Below are positions 32,045 to 43,571 of a stretch of DNA of 64,000 nt, one piece after another; position 1 is the stretch's first letter; each line of letters opens with the position of its first letter. The position numbers were made by a program, and so were the translations under genes. The stretch is taken from assembly GCF_000002995.4 (NCBI RefSeq), contig NW_025062477.1, forward strand, positions 7,412,649-7,476,648, in the 5' to 3' direction. The stretch comes from Brugia malayi. Taxonomy: Eukaryota; Nematoda; Chromadorea; Rhabditida; Onchocercidae. Below the pieces are notes generated by a model. The model was not told where the DNA came from and did not search any database. It saw only the letters and a list, made by a program, of their open reading frames with translations.

Positions 32045-35000
32045 ATGAATTATTTTTGCCATATTAAGAAAATAATTAATACTGGGCTAGTTTTGATCAT
32101 GGAACTAAAATGCTTGATCATGAGACTTCGAGACTATCAATTTGACTTCATAGTCTCGAGAGTAAATTTTAAATGAAACTTTACCTGGAATAATCAGTCA
32201 GAAATGGTTACGAACCAATTAGCAACTATCAAATCAAAATTTGAGTAAAGTTTTGCAATAGCCCTTTTAAGTAAGGGCATGGTAGAGGAAGCCATAATAA
32301 CCATTTCTTTTGCTAATAGTTAAATTGTCCTTTACAAGATATGTATCTAATAAACTTGTAATTAATGTTGAGTAAATTATTCATTTGAGAAAACTTTGGT
32401 GTAAGCAAATAGATAAAATATATTAACTGTTAAAAACTTCCCGTTCATATATGTTTATCTTTTTCCCGTAGTTTCGAAATTTTTAGTCAAAATTTGATTT
32501 TAAATTTTATTCTGCGAAACATTTATCATTTTGGCGACTTTTTTCTTTGACTTTTGCAGAATAAAGTTTAAAGAAACAGTGCGACAAACACTTCGATGAA
32601 AAAAATAATAAATTGCAAACATTTTTTAAATATGGGATTTTCGACTCGTTCATTTCATTATAGATTTTATTTGTGTGATTTCATTATTCAGAAGTGATCG
32701 ATCAATTAGTGCCTACTGCGTAATCAAAGCTTGCATTTGCACTTACCTAATGATGGCTGATTCTTGGTTATTATAATTAAGCACTCATTCAGTTTAAAAG
32801 ACAAACATTATTAGCATTACAGGATGATTTTCAACTTGAAGGTTTTCACTTGAAGTTTATCCAGTCTTCCAATATAATATTCTGTTCCAATGTTCTAGAA
32901 AAGTTATTGAGTCTGTTTCTTTTTTTCTCATAAGTAAGTTGAATGTGCTATCACTGAAAATATGAATGCTGTACTTGTGAAGATGAAAAATTTCAAGCAT
33001 CAAGTGATAACAGCAAGAAAAATAAAATAATATGATCAAAGTTTTGAATACTTTTGTTTCATCAAAGTGATGTGTGCTAAGTAGCTGTGTCATGCAAATG
33101 TATCACTAGAGTGACACATTCAATTAGTCATTTATCAGATTACAAACAAATATACATATACATATTAACAATTTATTTTATGCAATTTAAGCTTTTTATG
33201 GCTAGTGAATTTAATATAATATGCAGTTCGGCAGAACCACTTTCCTCTATGTATAAAAAGTAAAAATTGCAATAAAAGTTTCTGTTAAATTTCTTTCAAC
33301 TTATTTTTTATAAGAAATGCGTTTCGATTTCAAATAGAGATTACTTTATTCTCTAACCAATAATTATTGTCAAGTATAATTATGAATGCCATAGAAACAT
33401 TTATTAGAATTTGAAGGCATTGTACGAAGAGACGAAAACGAGGCGAAAGGAAATGTGAAATCGGGTGACAACGATTATTTTTTGTTCCCTTCGAGATTTT
33501 TACAAATTTCAAATAGAACAGTCAACCACTAGTACTAATACATTCTCTGTCTTTCTTCTTTTTCTTTGTTTCATTTGGTTATTATTATGATCATTAGCCA
33601 ATTCACAAATATCGTTTGAAAGAATTAATACGACGTAGTTGAGTAACTGTCATTACCGCCTCTGCGGTAGGCACAAATGCATTCAAGGTTATCATACGAA
33701 GAGAGAGAGGGAGAGGGAGAGAGAGATAAGTAGAAGATGAAAAAGATAGAAGGATAGATTTTATAGTCATTAAAAAAGTCTTTTATTTCAAAATTTTGCT
33801 AAATATTAAAAAAAAAAGAATGAAGCAACTTGTCAAATCTTATCAGCTATATGCTAACATGCAAGCCTAAGATACATTCATAATTTTATTTTAAATGCTT
33901 AAAATAACCTTTTAATAAAAAGAAGAAAACAAAATTTCAAAAATACCGAACTACCGCCTTAGAAGTGCAAATACCGAGCATCTTTTTAAAATATTTTATG
34001 TTTAAATATATTTAAATAAGAAATATCTACTCGATGACATATTCTTTGTGCAGCATTTAGGTATGAATAAATGTGAGACTTTAAGTGGAATATTTTCATG
34101 AAATTCACTACCGCCATGGTTTACGGGAGATTTCAGGAAGGAAATGATTCTCAATGCTAACTTTATTCGCTCTAACAAGTTAATGTTTATTTAAATTTAA
34201 AAAAAAAAATCGGAAATTTGTAACGTAAAAATAATCAAAGAAAAAGCAATTAGTTTCTTTTTCTACTTTTAAACAAGCTAATAAACTTTTCAATCTTTTT
34301 AATCTCTTTATAAGCATATATATAATTGTTTTCTTCATCAACTAATTCCTGCAATAACTTCTGAACTTAGAATGGTAAAGTTTTTATTTCATAATTTAAG
34401 TCTAATAATTTAAAAAATTAGAACTATTGCTATGAAGTATTTAGAGAAAACGAATAGATTTCTTGCGCTGATAATTTGGGCATTTTAAATTCTTTATGAT
34501 TATTAGAAGAAAGTGTAAATAAATTGTACACAGAAAATATTTCTGACTTTTAGTTTTTCAAGAAAATTGGTTAAGCTTTGTAGTTTATTACACTTTCTCT
34601 TTTTATAGACAACAGCCAAAATCTTTTTATCATTGGAAAAAGAAAAAAAGTGATTTCTTACGTATATGTTTAATTAACCTGCTACTTATTTCCTTAACGA
34701 CAATCCTCATTTATGATAGATCTATGCTGAAATTGAACTCATATTGAATTAATTAAGAACTGACCAATTAAATCGTAAACGACGATAATTTATAAATATT
34801 ATCACTGCCTTTATTGCAATACATAGGATGAAAGAGTGATGTGATGTAGTGATAATTGTTAATTGAAGCAAGCAGTTGCGTGAAGCAATGAATCATCTGT
34901 TCAAAGTATGAGAGAATGAAATCTTAAATTCTTCATTTTCCTTCTACCTTTCAATCTCTTCTTCTCATCCATGCTGTTTGCTTGATAAGCTTTTCATTTT

Positions 35001-37370
35001 TGTTATCACAAGTTTCCCTTCAGTTCTGCTTCTTTCTCCTGATTAACACATCTGACAGCTCTTGTTTTGCAGGATTGAGAAACAAGGAGATGGGAAGGAG
35101 ACCCTTTTAGCATTTCCGGTCTCCTTTTAGCTCTCTTTTGAATTATTCCGAAAGTAGTTTAGCTGCAGTAAAATTTTCAGTTTCACAGAAATACACTTCT
35201 GAATTCTTTGTCAATATTTAAATTTCTTGTTCTATCACAACGAGAGAAATAAGTGCATTTTAATTTCTTGATCTGAAATTTTAAAACTTTCTATCATTTC
35301 ATATTTTGGAATAAATTTTATTCCTATCTTAAATAAAATACGTATATATTTAATTATTTCGGTCGTTTCTTCACTCAATAATTCATTTATTATTAATCGA
35401 TCCCAATCCATTCATTCTGCGGGAAATTTAAATAAAAACAATTTGATGAAAACTAAATTGTACGAATGAATTTTTTTCGTAGTTAAAATATGCTATTACA
35501 GCAACGAAAGTAAAAACTTCGAGAGTATTAATGAAACGATACGGTGGACGTATTAATAACAACGTTGTTCAATTTACCTGAGAAAAAAGTGTTCGTCTGT
35601 TAGTTGCTCGATTTGTTATTATGTCATTTACGAATTTCTAAAAAGAGAAGCAAATTTTGAAATTTGTTTTGTCATTTTTTAAAAGTGAAATTTAACAGTG
35701 ATTGATAAATTTTTTTAGAAAATTTAAAACGAAATTGAGGCTGCGTCACAGATGATTAATGTTGAATATGAATTAAGTTGAGAGTTAGTTGATTTCAAAT
35801 TCTTTTTTTTTTTTTTTTTGTTTGTTTTGAAATTAGTTGTTTGATTCATTTTTTTTTCTCAGAAACGACAAAAGAACTTTGGGAATTCATCGTTTCTGTT
35901 AAAGATTATTCGAACAGTATGGCTTGTAATGAAATGAGTGATAAAGTGAATGTCTCCAGAAAGAAGAAAGTGATACTTAGCAGCCTGATCAGTTAGTAAT
36001 TCTTTTAAGTGACAATCCTAATGGTAAAAAATGTTGATATGATTTAAAACATCTTCAAAAGCATCTTCGACAAAAAATACTTACAAGTGAAATATGTTCC
36101 CAAAATTATCCAATTCCTCCAATTTATAAATATGAAAACAATTTAAAGATTGCGTAGTTTTGATTGATCCTTAAAATTTTGAATCACACCAAATGAATTA
36201 ATTAAAAATCAAGAAAAAATTTTTTTGTTCTTATTTTATAATTCACAAAATGTTCTTTTATTAAAATTCAAATTGGATCACTGTTACTTCATAATGGTAA
36301 ATTTTTTACCTGCACTTATTAGAGTGATGACCAGTTTTGTTTACTTTACAATCAAACAACTCTCAACTGGTTAATTTCTGAAATATGAAATTTATATCTC
36401 AAACGTGAAATTTTTAATTTTTTGTAATTTGTGGCAAAAGAAAAAACTGATTGTACTCTTCTGATGTACCAGAGGAAAAAGATAGGCAATAAATGGGTAA
36501 TTATAGTTCGACAGAAACTCTTCCATCTCTCCTAAATTTAATTTTTTGAACTACTGCTATTTAATAGTATATTCACGGCAACATAAAACGATAGATTTAA
36601 CGCAAAGTTTTAAATTCCTACTTCTAACGTTTGACTTTAAAAGAAAAAAACGAATTTTTATGCTAGTTCATTTATTTGTTAGTTTAAAATCATGTCAAGC
36701 ATTTTCTTTTTTAATCTATATTGAATACTATTTCATTATGAAAACATTTTTATTTCATCATGACAAACTTTTTCCGTGAGAACTTTTGAAGGAGAGGATG
36801 AACTACAAATAATCCACATGATAGAATCATCTTATCAGTGTTAGCTAATGCATACTTTATGTTTCAGCGCTTCATAATCAGATGAAATAAATAGCTTCCA
36901 TATTACCCAGTCAGTCTAATCAGTTAGCACTTAAAAAAAGTATTCTTCTCTTTTTCAAAACTATCACTGCTAATATCCATCCACTTTCATGCGTAGAAGA
37001 CCCATGAACTCATTCTTATCTGCTCGCTTATTGTTACTTACTTACTTTGGAATATTGATACCTTTGCTGCAATGAAGTATATTTCTTCCCCAGTTTAGCA
37101 GAGCTATATATTTCTTCTTTCTCTTTTCCGGTTATCATATGATGCAAAAGGAAATAAAAAATGGTTTATTTGTTAACACTTTTTTTGAGATGTTTTATCT
37201 CCTGCTAATCAATCAATTTTTCTTTAATTGCTTGTATGTGCCAGCAAAATAGCCTTTCTTATCATATTAGAACTTAAACCAAATGCACTGACATACCATC
37301 CGCACGCGCTTTTTCTATATTCACAAACTGAATTCATTTTGACTGAAAAAATTAAACGGAAAGGTAAATT
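32045..37370. other. Spacer between the two tyrosinase genes
   Basis: More than 5 kb of AT-rich sequence with no recognisable exon on either strand. It holds a perfect 10-bp inverted repeat (32128-32137 with 32150-32159), a GA tract (33699-33726) and scattered homopolymers. A stretch near 34900-35130 is somewhat richer in C and T. Confidence 0.6.
33699..33726 (+). repeat. GA-rich microsatellite
   Basis: About 28 bases of purine-only GA and GGGA units in otherwise AT-rich intergenic sequence. Confidence 0.85.
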
Positions 37371-37592
37371 ATATGATCTTTAAGATAGTATAATTATTTG
37401 CCCTTAGGATAGTGTAGTATTAGAAAATCATATAATTTTGAGAGTACTAGAAAGTCATATAATTTCTGGAATAGTATATTATTAGAATGTAATATGATCT
37501 TTAGAGTAGTGTAGTATTAGGAAGTCACATGATCTTTAGAATATAGTAAGTGTCAGAAAGCTATTTGACCTTTAGAATAGTATGGTATATAT
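37371..37592 (+). repeat. Diverged tandem repeat (about 30-38 bp unit, seven copies)
   Basis: Successive copies begin ATATGATCTTTAAGATAG, CCCTTAGGATAGTG, ATATAATTTTGAGAG, ATATAATTTCTGGAATAG, ATATGATCTTTAGAGTAG, ACATGATCTTTAGAAT and ATTTGACCTTTAGAATAG. Each is followed by a variant of TAGTATTAGAAAGTC. Unit length varies from about 27 to 38 bases. Confidence 0.75.
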
Positions 37593-37925
37593 CTATATGT
37601 ATAACGAAACTTCTTAGTTAATTTTAACTGATATTCACTAAAAGAATGTGATTCCATCTATTTACTCTGGAAGAAAATTTCTGGCACAAATAGAATTTGA
37701 TTAAGATACAATTTTTAAGATAGTGGACCTAACCTAAAATACCATTTCCGAGCAGGTTAAAGATTTATTGATTCAAAAAACTCCTCAGAGAAAACTTTCT
37801 TCAAATTCTACTGAGAGACAAAAAAATCTTTTATTTCTATCACTTTTTATAAGCGACAAGTTTTAATATAATTCGTTATTACTGTGTAAAATTAAATAAA
37901 TTAAATAAAAAATTAAATTTTCTGC
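37593..37925. other. Upstream region of the second tyrosinase gene
   Basis: Just over 300 bases between the tandem repeat and the gene's 5' acceptor; probably promoter. No motif recognised. Confidence 0.4.
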
Positions 37926-37927
37926 AG
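37926..37927 (+). promoter_or_regulatory. Probable spliced-leader acceptor of the second tyrosinase gene
   Basis: AAATTTTCTGCAG ends at 37927, 48 bases before the start codon; no coding exon is seen upstream. Confidence 0.4.
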
Positions 37928-37975
37928 GTCTTACTCCGTAATATTCCAGGCACCGTATCCTACTCATAGCATCAC

Positions 37976-40900
37976 ATGCATATTTTACTGCTAGTTACTG
38001 TAATTACATTTTTAACATATTCTATTGGTACTCAATACAGGATTCGTCTGACATTTTGTGACCAAGCGCCTAATTCAGCTCTCCAAATTGTCTGCTCACA
38101 ACTTAAAAAATGGGATACAACCGTCAGGGTTGGCCAGATTTTTGATGAAATTTCAATTTATTCTTGATTTTCCATTATTATCAATCAAAAATTTTTTGAA
38201 CTTTTAAAGATAAGGATAGAAACTTCCATTTAAATGAAGCCTATAAGCAGTAAAGATTTAGTCGAGTGAACTAAAACGAAAGACCAGATGAAACGGAATG
38301 ATTTGATGATTCTCGTATTTCCAATAATTTTGCATAAGAACTTTTGAATGTCCTGATTACATATGAAATCAACACAAGCAATTAAGTTCCGCATTCAAAA
38401 CGAACCATTTTTTAGCAACATCATTCCATTTCGCCGAATAAATCATCGTCATCCTGGACTTCACAAAGAATTTGGTCCACCAGTCGATCCCGATGGACAA
38501 GTAATTCCCAAAGTTGGACTAGTTGGTCCTCATGGACTTCCTCTTATAGTATACCATCACATGAAGCACTGTATCGCATGAATAGTCATGGTAACTCTCC
38601 GCTTGCTATCAGCCATCATGTTAACTTACCAATGCCTTCTAGCTTAATAAAAAATTTCACGGCTAACACATACACCTCAAAGGGACCGAAGCGAGTGGCA
38701 CTCGAAATACAGTATGAAATTTCTTCTCTTCCTAGTAAGCATTCTTCCTTCTCGAATATTTTATTCTAATGGAAATATTGAAGAAATAATAATACAAGAT
38801 CAGACTTATTTTCTGAGATTCTCGAAAGAAATTTTTGTTTGAAAACTTTCCAATACATCCTGTATGTCACTAATTTCATATGCAGTTATTTTCTTCAGTT
38901 TTTCCTCCACAAAGCATACATTCATATATTCTACTGTAATTTGTAATTCCAGAACAAAGTAAGTCAATCCATACCCGTGGCGGACAAGTAACAAATGTGA
39001 AGACGTATTATCCACGTACAATTTCATCATTATCATTATCATCGTCATTTGGTAGACAACAACAAATCTTGAAGAATGATGATTTGAGTGAAACGTTGCA
39101 CAGCAAAAAGATTACAAATAATGTACAAAAGCCACCTTCAACTGCTATCATTAAAAAAGATCTGTATGCAATGGAACAAGATATGGTTGGTCCACCTGGT
39201 CAACAACGACCCAATAATTTGATTCGCAAACAATTTTCATCATCATCATTACTATCAACCATTTCATCCACACAGTCATCATTGATGAGAATGTCAAGTA
39301 GTTCCGTTAGTTCATCGATACTTTCGGTTGAACAGCAAGACAGGAAACCATTTGAGAAAAATGTTAGTATTTACGGTAATAAAATAATGCCAAATTAAAT
39401 TATTCATTTCTTTGAAATATTTGATTGATCTTTTTTTCTCATATTTATGGTATCATCTTGTGACAATGATAATATCGAAGTAAGAAGTATAATAAAGTAT
39501 GATATTTATTGCAATGCATTTCATTTAATTCGCATTTTTTCCTTTTTTTTTTTCTGCGGAAAGATGTTTAGTTTTTTTTTTTGGAAAAGCTATTTCGATT
39601 GCATCTATTTTGATTACTTACTATTTTAGCAGTCAGCTGAATCTCGCACTTTGTTGCTGAATCAGCAATTGAAAGCTTTAGCATGCATGGATATCAACTG
39701 CTTGTGTCCATTTTTTAATGGTATTCGTTAGTTTAGACTTTATGTAAATTAATTTGTATTATGTCATTCTTAATTTTCGAATATGATAAATCGTCTTTAT
39801 CATTTAATATTGATGATATTGGTTTGTCACTATCATTATCATAATGGTGATATTAATCATTTTCAAGTCTGTTGTCACTAATTATCCGAGCCATTGTTTA
39901 AGGTTCACTGAGAAATTTGGAATGTTTCTTATCAAATGGGAAGAAAGTTTCAATGGCTATTCGTAAGGAATATAGGCAATTAAGTGAAGAAGAAAGGCAA
40001 CGATTTCATAGTGCTTTAAATCGATTGAAGCGAAGCGGTGATTATGATAAAATTGCGCAATGGCATTCAAATCCAAAGTTAAGTGGTGGAGCACATTCTG
40101 GACCTGCTTTTTTGCCTTGGCATAGAGAATACATCAAAAGGTCCTCTCAACTAATAGAACTATTATCATTTATTATTTTTCTTATTCATATAGGAATCAG
40201 TAGCGAATAACTTCACTTTTACTGCAACATAACTATGGCTTTCATTTCGCTTTCATGCATTAGAGAAATTCTTCAGACTAGAAATTGCTCTTCGACTCAT
40301 CGATCCAGATGTGTCGCTACCGTATTGGGATTCAACGCTTGAAAATGGGATACCAGAAAGCGCAGATACAATATTGTTTAGCAAAGAATTAATGGGAGAG
40401 AATGATAAATATGGCAATATAATTAATGGTTTCATATCCAACTGGACAACACCTGAGGTTAGTAATAATGTGAAAACTTTTTATGTAAATATAATTTTCT
40501 AAAAGTTGTTAACAAATTGTTATGACAATAAGAAATAATGATGAATTGATTGGGATTTATATGAATAGGGAACTATCTCATATAAAATTTATTGCTAGGG
40601 AAAGCAAATAATTAGACGACCTGGACAAGAAGGACGTCCTCTGAATGAAGATGATATTCAAGCTGTAATGAGACATTCGGATGTAATCGGCGTACTCGCT
40701 TATACCGCTCCTCAGCCGGTAAATTTTATAGCTTTCAATTCACATAAATCATAGTTGGTGGCTTCTTTCAGTGATCAGTAGCTTAAAAGTACACTGATTA
40801 CGTTTAGCATATGCGTTTACTGCGTTCCTAAAAAATAAATAAGTAAAATATAGCTAAAATGCCGAATATCTTTGGCTTCGCCGAAATAGTTGTTGCACTG

Positions 40901-43571
40901 AAAATGCTTCAATCTTTATATCACATATAAAATTGGAAATATTTTAATTATGCTGACATAACGAAAAAATACAGGGATGCAGGTATCCAACAGATTGGAC
41001 ATCACTCGAGTATAGCCATGCAAATGCACTTGTATGGATCGGTGGTGATATGTTTCATCAAATAACTTCTGCAAATGATCCATTGTTCTTCCTCCATCAC
41101 GTTTTTGTGGATAGCATTTGGGAATACTGGCGACAACATCGACAAGTATTATATTACTAGAACTTCAATTTAAGTTGAACTAAATTCATCATCATCAGAA
41201 ACGAACATTCTGAAAAATTACAATAATTGGCAAGTGTTCCAGAATTTTTCAGAGTCGAGATTCACGATCGAAAAGTTATCCGCCAGATTTACCAGAATGT
41301 AGTGGCGAAAACCATTTTGCGCAAAATTCCATGCGACCATTTGAACCGCTTAGAAATATCGATGGAATCAGCAATAATTACAGCGAGAGATTGTACAAAT
41401 ATGCACCACGACCTGTTTGTCCTGGACGCCAGGATAAACAGTGTGGGAGCGAGTAAGTGATCGATTCTTCCAATTCGATTCATTTTCACTTCCTGAATCT
41501 AACAATTTCAGATTAGTCATGACAAGAAATTTGTCCCTAAGTTTGTCACAAAAAGCTGAAAATTAATTGCAACTTTATGAGTTACTGTGAGCAAATCAAA
41601 GATGTTCAATGGGGCCATAAATTAATTAAGTAACCATCAAGTTTTGAAGAGTTTGGTGATGATAAGAGAGATGAAATCTGTGAAACCCACTAATAAACGA
41701 GCAAATTGATGGATAGATAAGAGTTTAGCTGACTCTGGAAGCAGTAAAACGTGGATTCAGATTCCTATTCTGTGATTTATCACACGGATACGCTCGGTGT
41801 TCGACAAAAATACGCGTGGGAGGCAATTGTGACAGTTATACACATCAGGAGAACCCTTGCTACAATGGTTTTTGTCTGTCTGGAAGATGTATTAAAAACG
41901 CACTGGTTCTACAGAAACAAGATGAAATATTTTTTTAATTTAAAATTTTCAATTAGCAAGAAGTAAAGATAACCTGAGGTCACTGCTGACTTAACTCACG
42001 TTTCTCGCTCAGTTTTCAATTAGATACAACATTTTTTGTAAAATATTAGAATTTCTCTTCATCTTTTATTCTTTCTAATCATATCTTTTGCCATATTTCA
42101 TTTTAAAACAAATTTCCTTTCTTTTCTTGTTTCAGACAAATCGAAATAATATAAAACGAACGAGAAGTGTAGAGGATGTAGCTATAGGGAAGGTGACAGC
42201 GCTAATTACAACAACAGCAACAACAAATGTTGAAAAGGTTTACCATAAAGACAAAATTTACCACCATGCTGTTTCCCTTTCATGACTTTTTTCATTTGTA
42301 TATTACCTGTGGATTATTAAACAATTTTTCTAAGAGACATGATTGTTCTATGTTTTTTTTTATTCTAAATTGTGCAAATTTTAACAGAAAATTGAGTTTT
42401 TACGCTCAAAAATTGATTGAAAAAGGCTAAAAATCCCTACTGATCCTGAATTCATTGGCATAATACAATCGAGAATTCGTAAAAAATATTCTGCCATTTC
42501 TTTAATCATTTAATTTAATTGAGTAATTAATTAAGCATTACATGAGTGATCTTTATTTCAGGAGCAGTGTTATAACAGTCATGAGTGTTGCTCAATTTGG
42601 GCTAATAAGGGTGAATGTAAAACAAACGAGAAAATAATGCTAGATTGGTGTCCTGCATCCTGTCATAAGTGTGTTGCACAATATAATACTCTTTCTGGCA
42701 AGTTTTGTTTTGGCTACATATATCTGTTTTAGCCTGTTAACAGCTTATCAGTAGATCATTGGAAGAGATAAAATTAAGCTGATATAATGAGAAATTAACA
42801 CTTTGAATAATGTTATTGAATTTATGAGTAAGAATGACTATTCGAATTTAATATTGAGATTAAGAGATTAGCAAGCGATCACTCTTTTATACTATACTTT
42901 AAGATGATAATAAAAACTGATAGAGATAGCTATTAAATGTTTTACACTTGATTAGCATACGACAATTTAACAAGTTCCTACTAATTAGTAATTTCTGAGA
43001 TTTCATCTTTCACAACTAGTGCCATCTTCCTACTTTATTTCATAACTTAAATATCACCAAATTTCTTCATTACTTCCAGACGACCTTTGCATTCTGTATC
43101 CTAGATTTTGCCAAGATATTGTGCTTCCTTACACATCAATAACACTTCAGTCAGTTTAAAGTTTTGTTCAATGATCGTTGCTTGTATTTTATTATGTCTG
43201 AATTGAGTCATTTGCGCTTCAAATCTCGCTTTTTTGATTTCTTTGTTCACTGTAATAGTAATTTACTATTCCTGTTCTCATAATTCCAGCTATTTTTTTT
43301 ATTCTCACTTCTTACTTTCCTTGTATCGCTTGAATGTCACATTCATTAAGCTCCTCATATGACTCATCTCTCTGTTAAATTGAGGTAAAGTGAATGAAAT
43401 GAATGTTTGATTGCAGAATGTTCAGATCGGCATTTACAATGTCCCGTTTGGGTCATTCAAGGTGAATGCCACAAAAATCATCTATGGATGGCTGAAAATT
43501 GCCGGTTCAGTTGTCGACGATGTAATAAATTGCGAGCGGACATTTGTGAAATGATGACAGATAATAGATAG
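37976..43571 (+). CDS. Secreted tyrosinase paralogue with Ser/Trp-rich insert, altered CuB and two ShKT modules
   Basis: Paralogue of the gene at 26591. Thirteen in-phase exons: 37976-38128 (signal peptide [18 protein letters not shown]), 38416-38734, 38953-39362, 39630-39720, 39903-40140, 40277-40457, 40599-40718, 40975-41145, 41253-41452, 41761-41905, 42136-42237, 42562-42697, 43417-43571; about 806 residues. Exons 2 and 3 encode a 240-residue insert absent from the neighbour: first Trp/Ser-rich ([13 protein letters not shown]), then Ser- and Gln-rich. CuA histidines are intact (H379, H389, H398; [11 protein letters not shown]). CuB reads [15 protein letters not shown]: the second CuB histidine is leucine (L523, codon 41029-41031), while NDPLFFLHH keeps the third. 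Two ShKT modules ([28 protein letters not shown]) end the protein. The intron before the last exon starts GCAAGT. A non-enzymatic or altered role is inferred. Confidence 0.9.
38416..39362 (+). other. Low-complexity insert coding region of the second tyrosinase
   Basis: Two exons between signal peptide and copper domain. Exon 38416-38734 is open only in this frame across its whole length and carries repeated W-T-S / S-x-W units; exon 38953-39362 encodes Ser runs and Gln-rich segments. Phases 0/1/0 join cleanly to the flanking exons. Confidence 0.75.

Noticed and set aside
38435..38580. Frame [18 protein letters not shown] in the second tyrosinase region
   Set aside because: It has no phase-compatible donor; the overlapping Trp/Ser frame is open from acceptor 38415 to donor 38735 and fits both neighbours.
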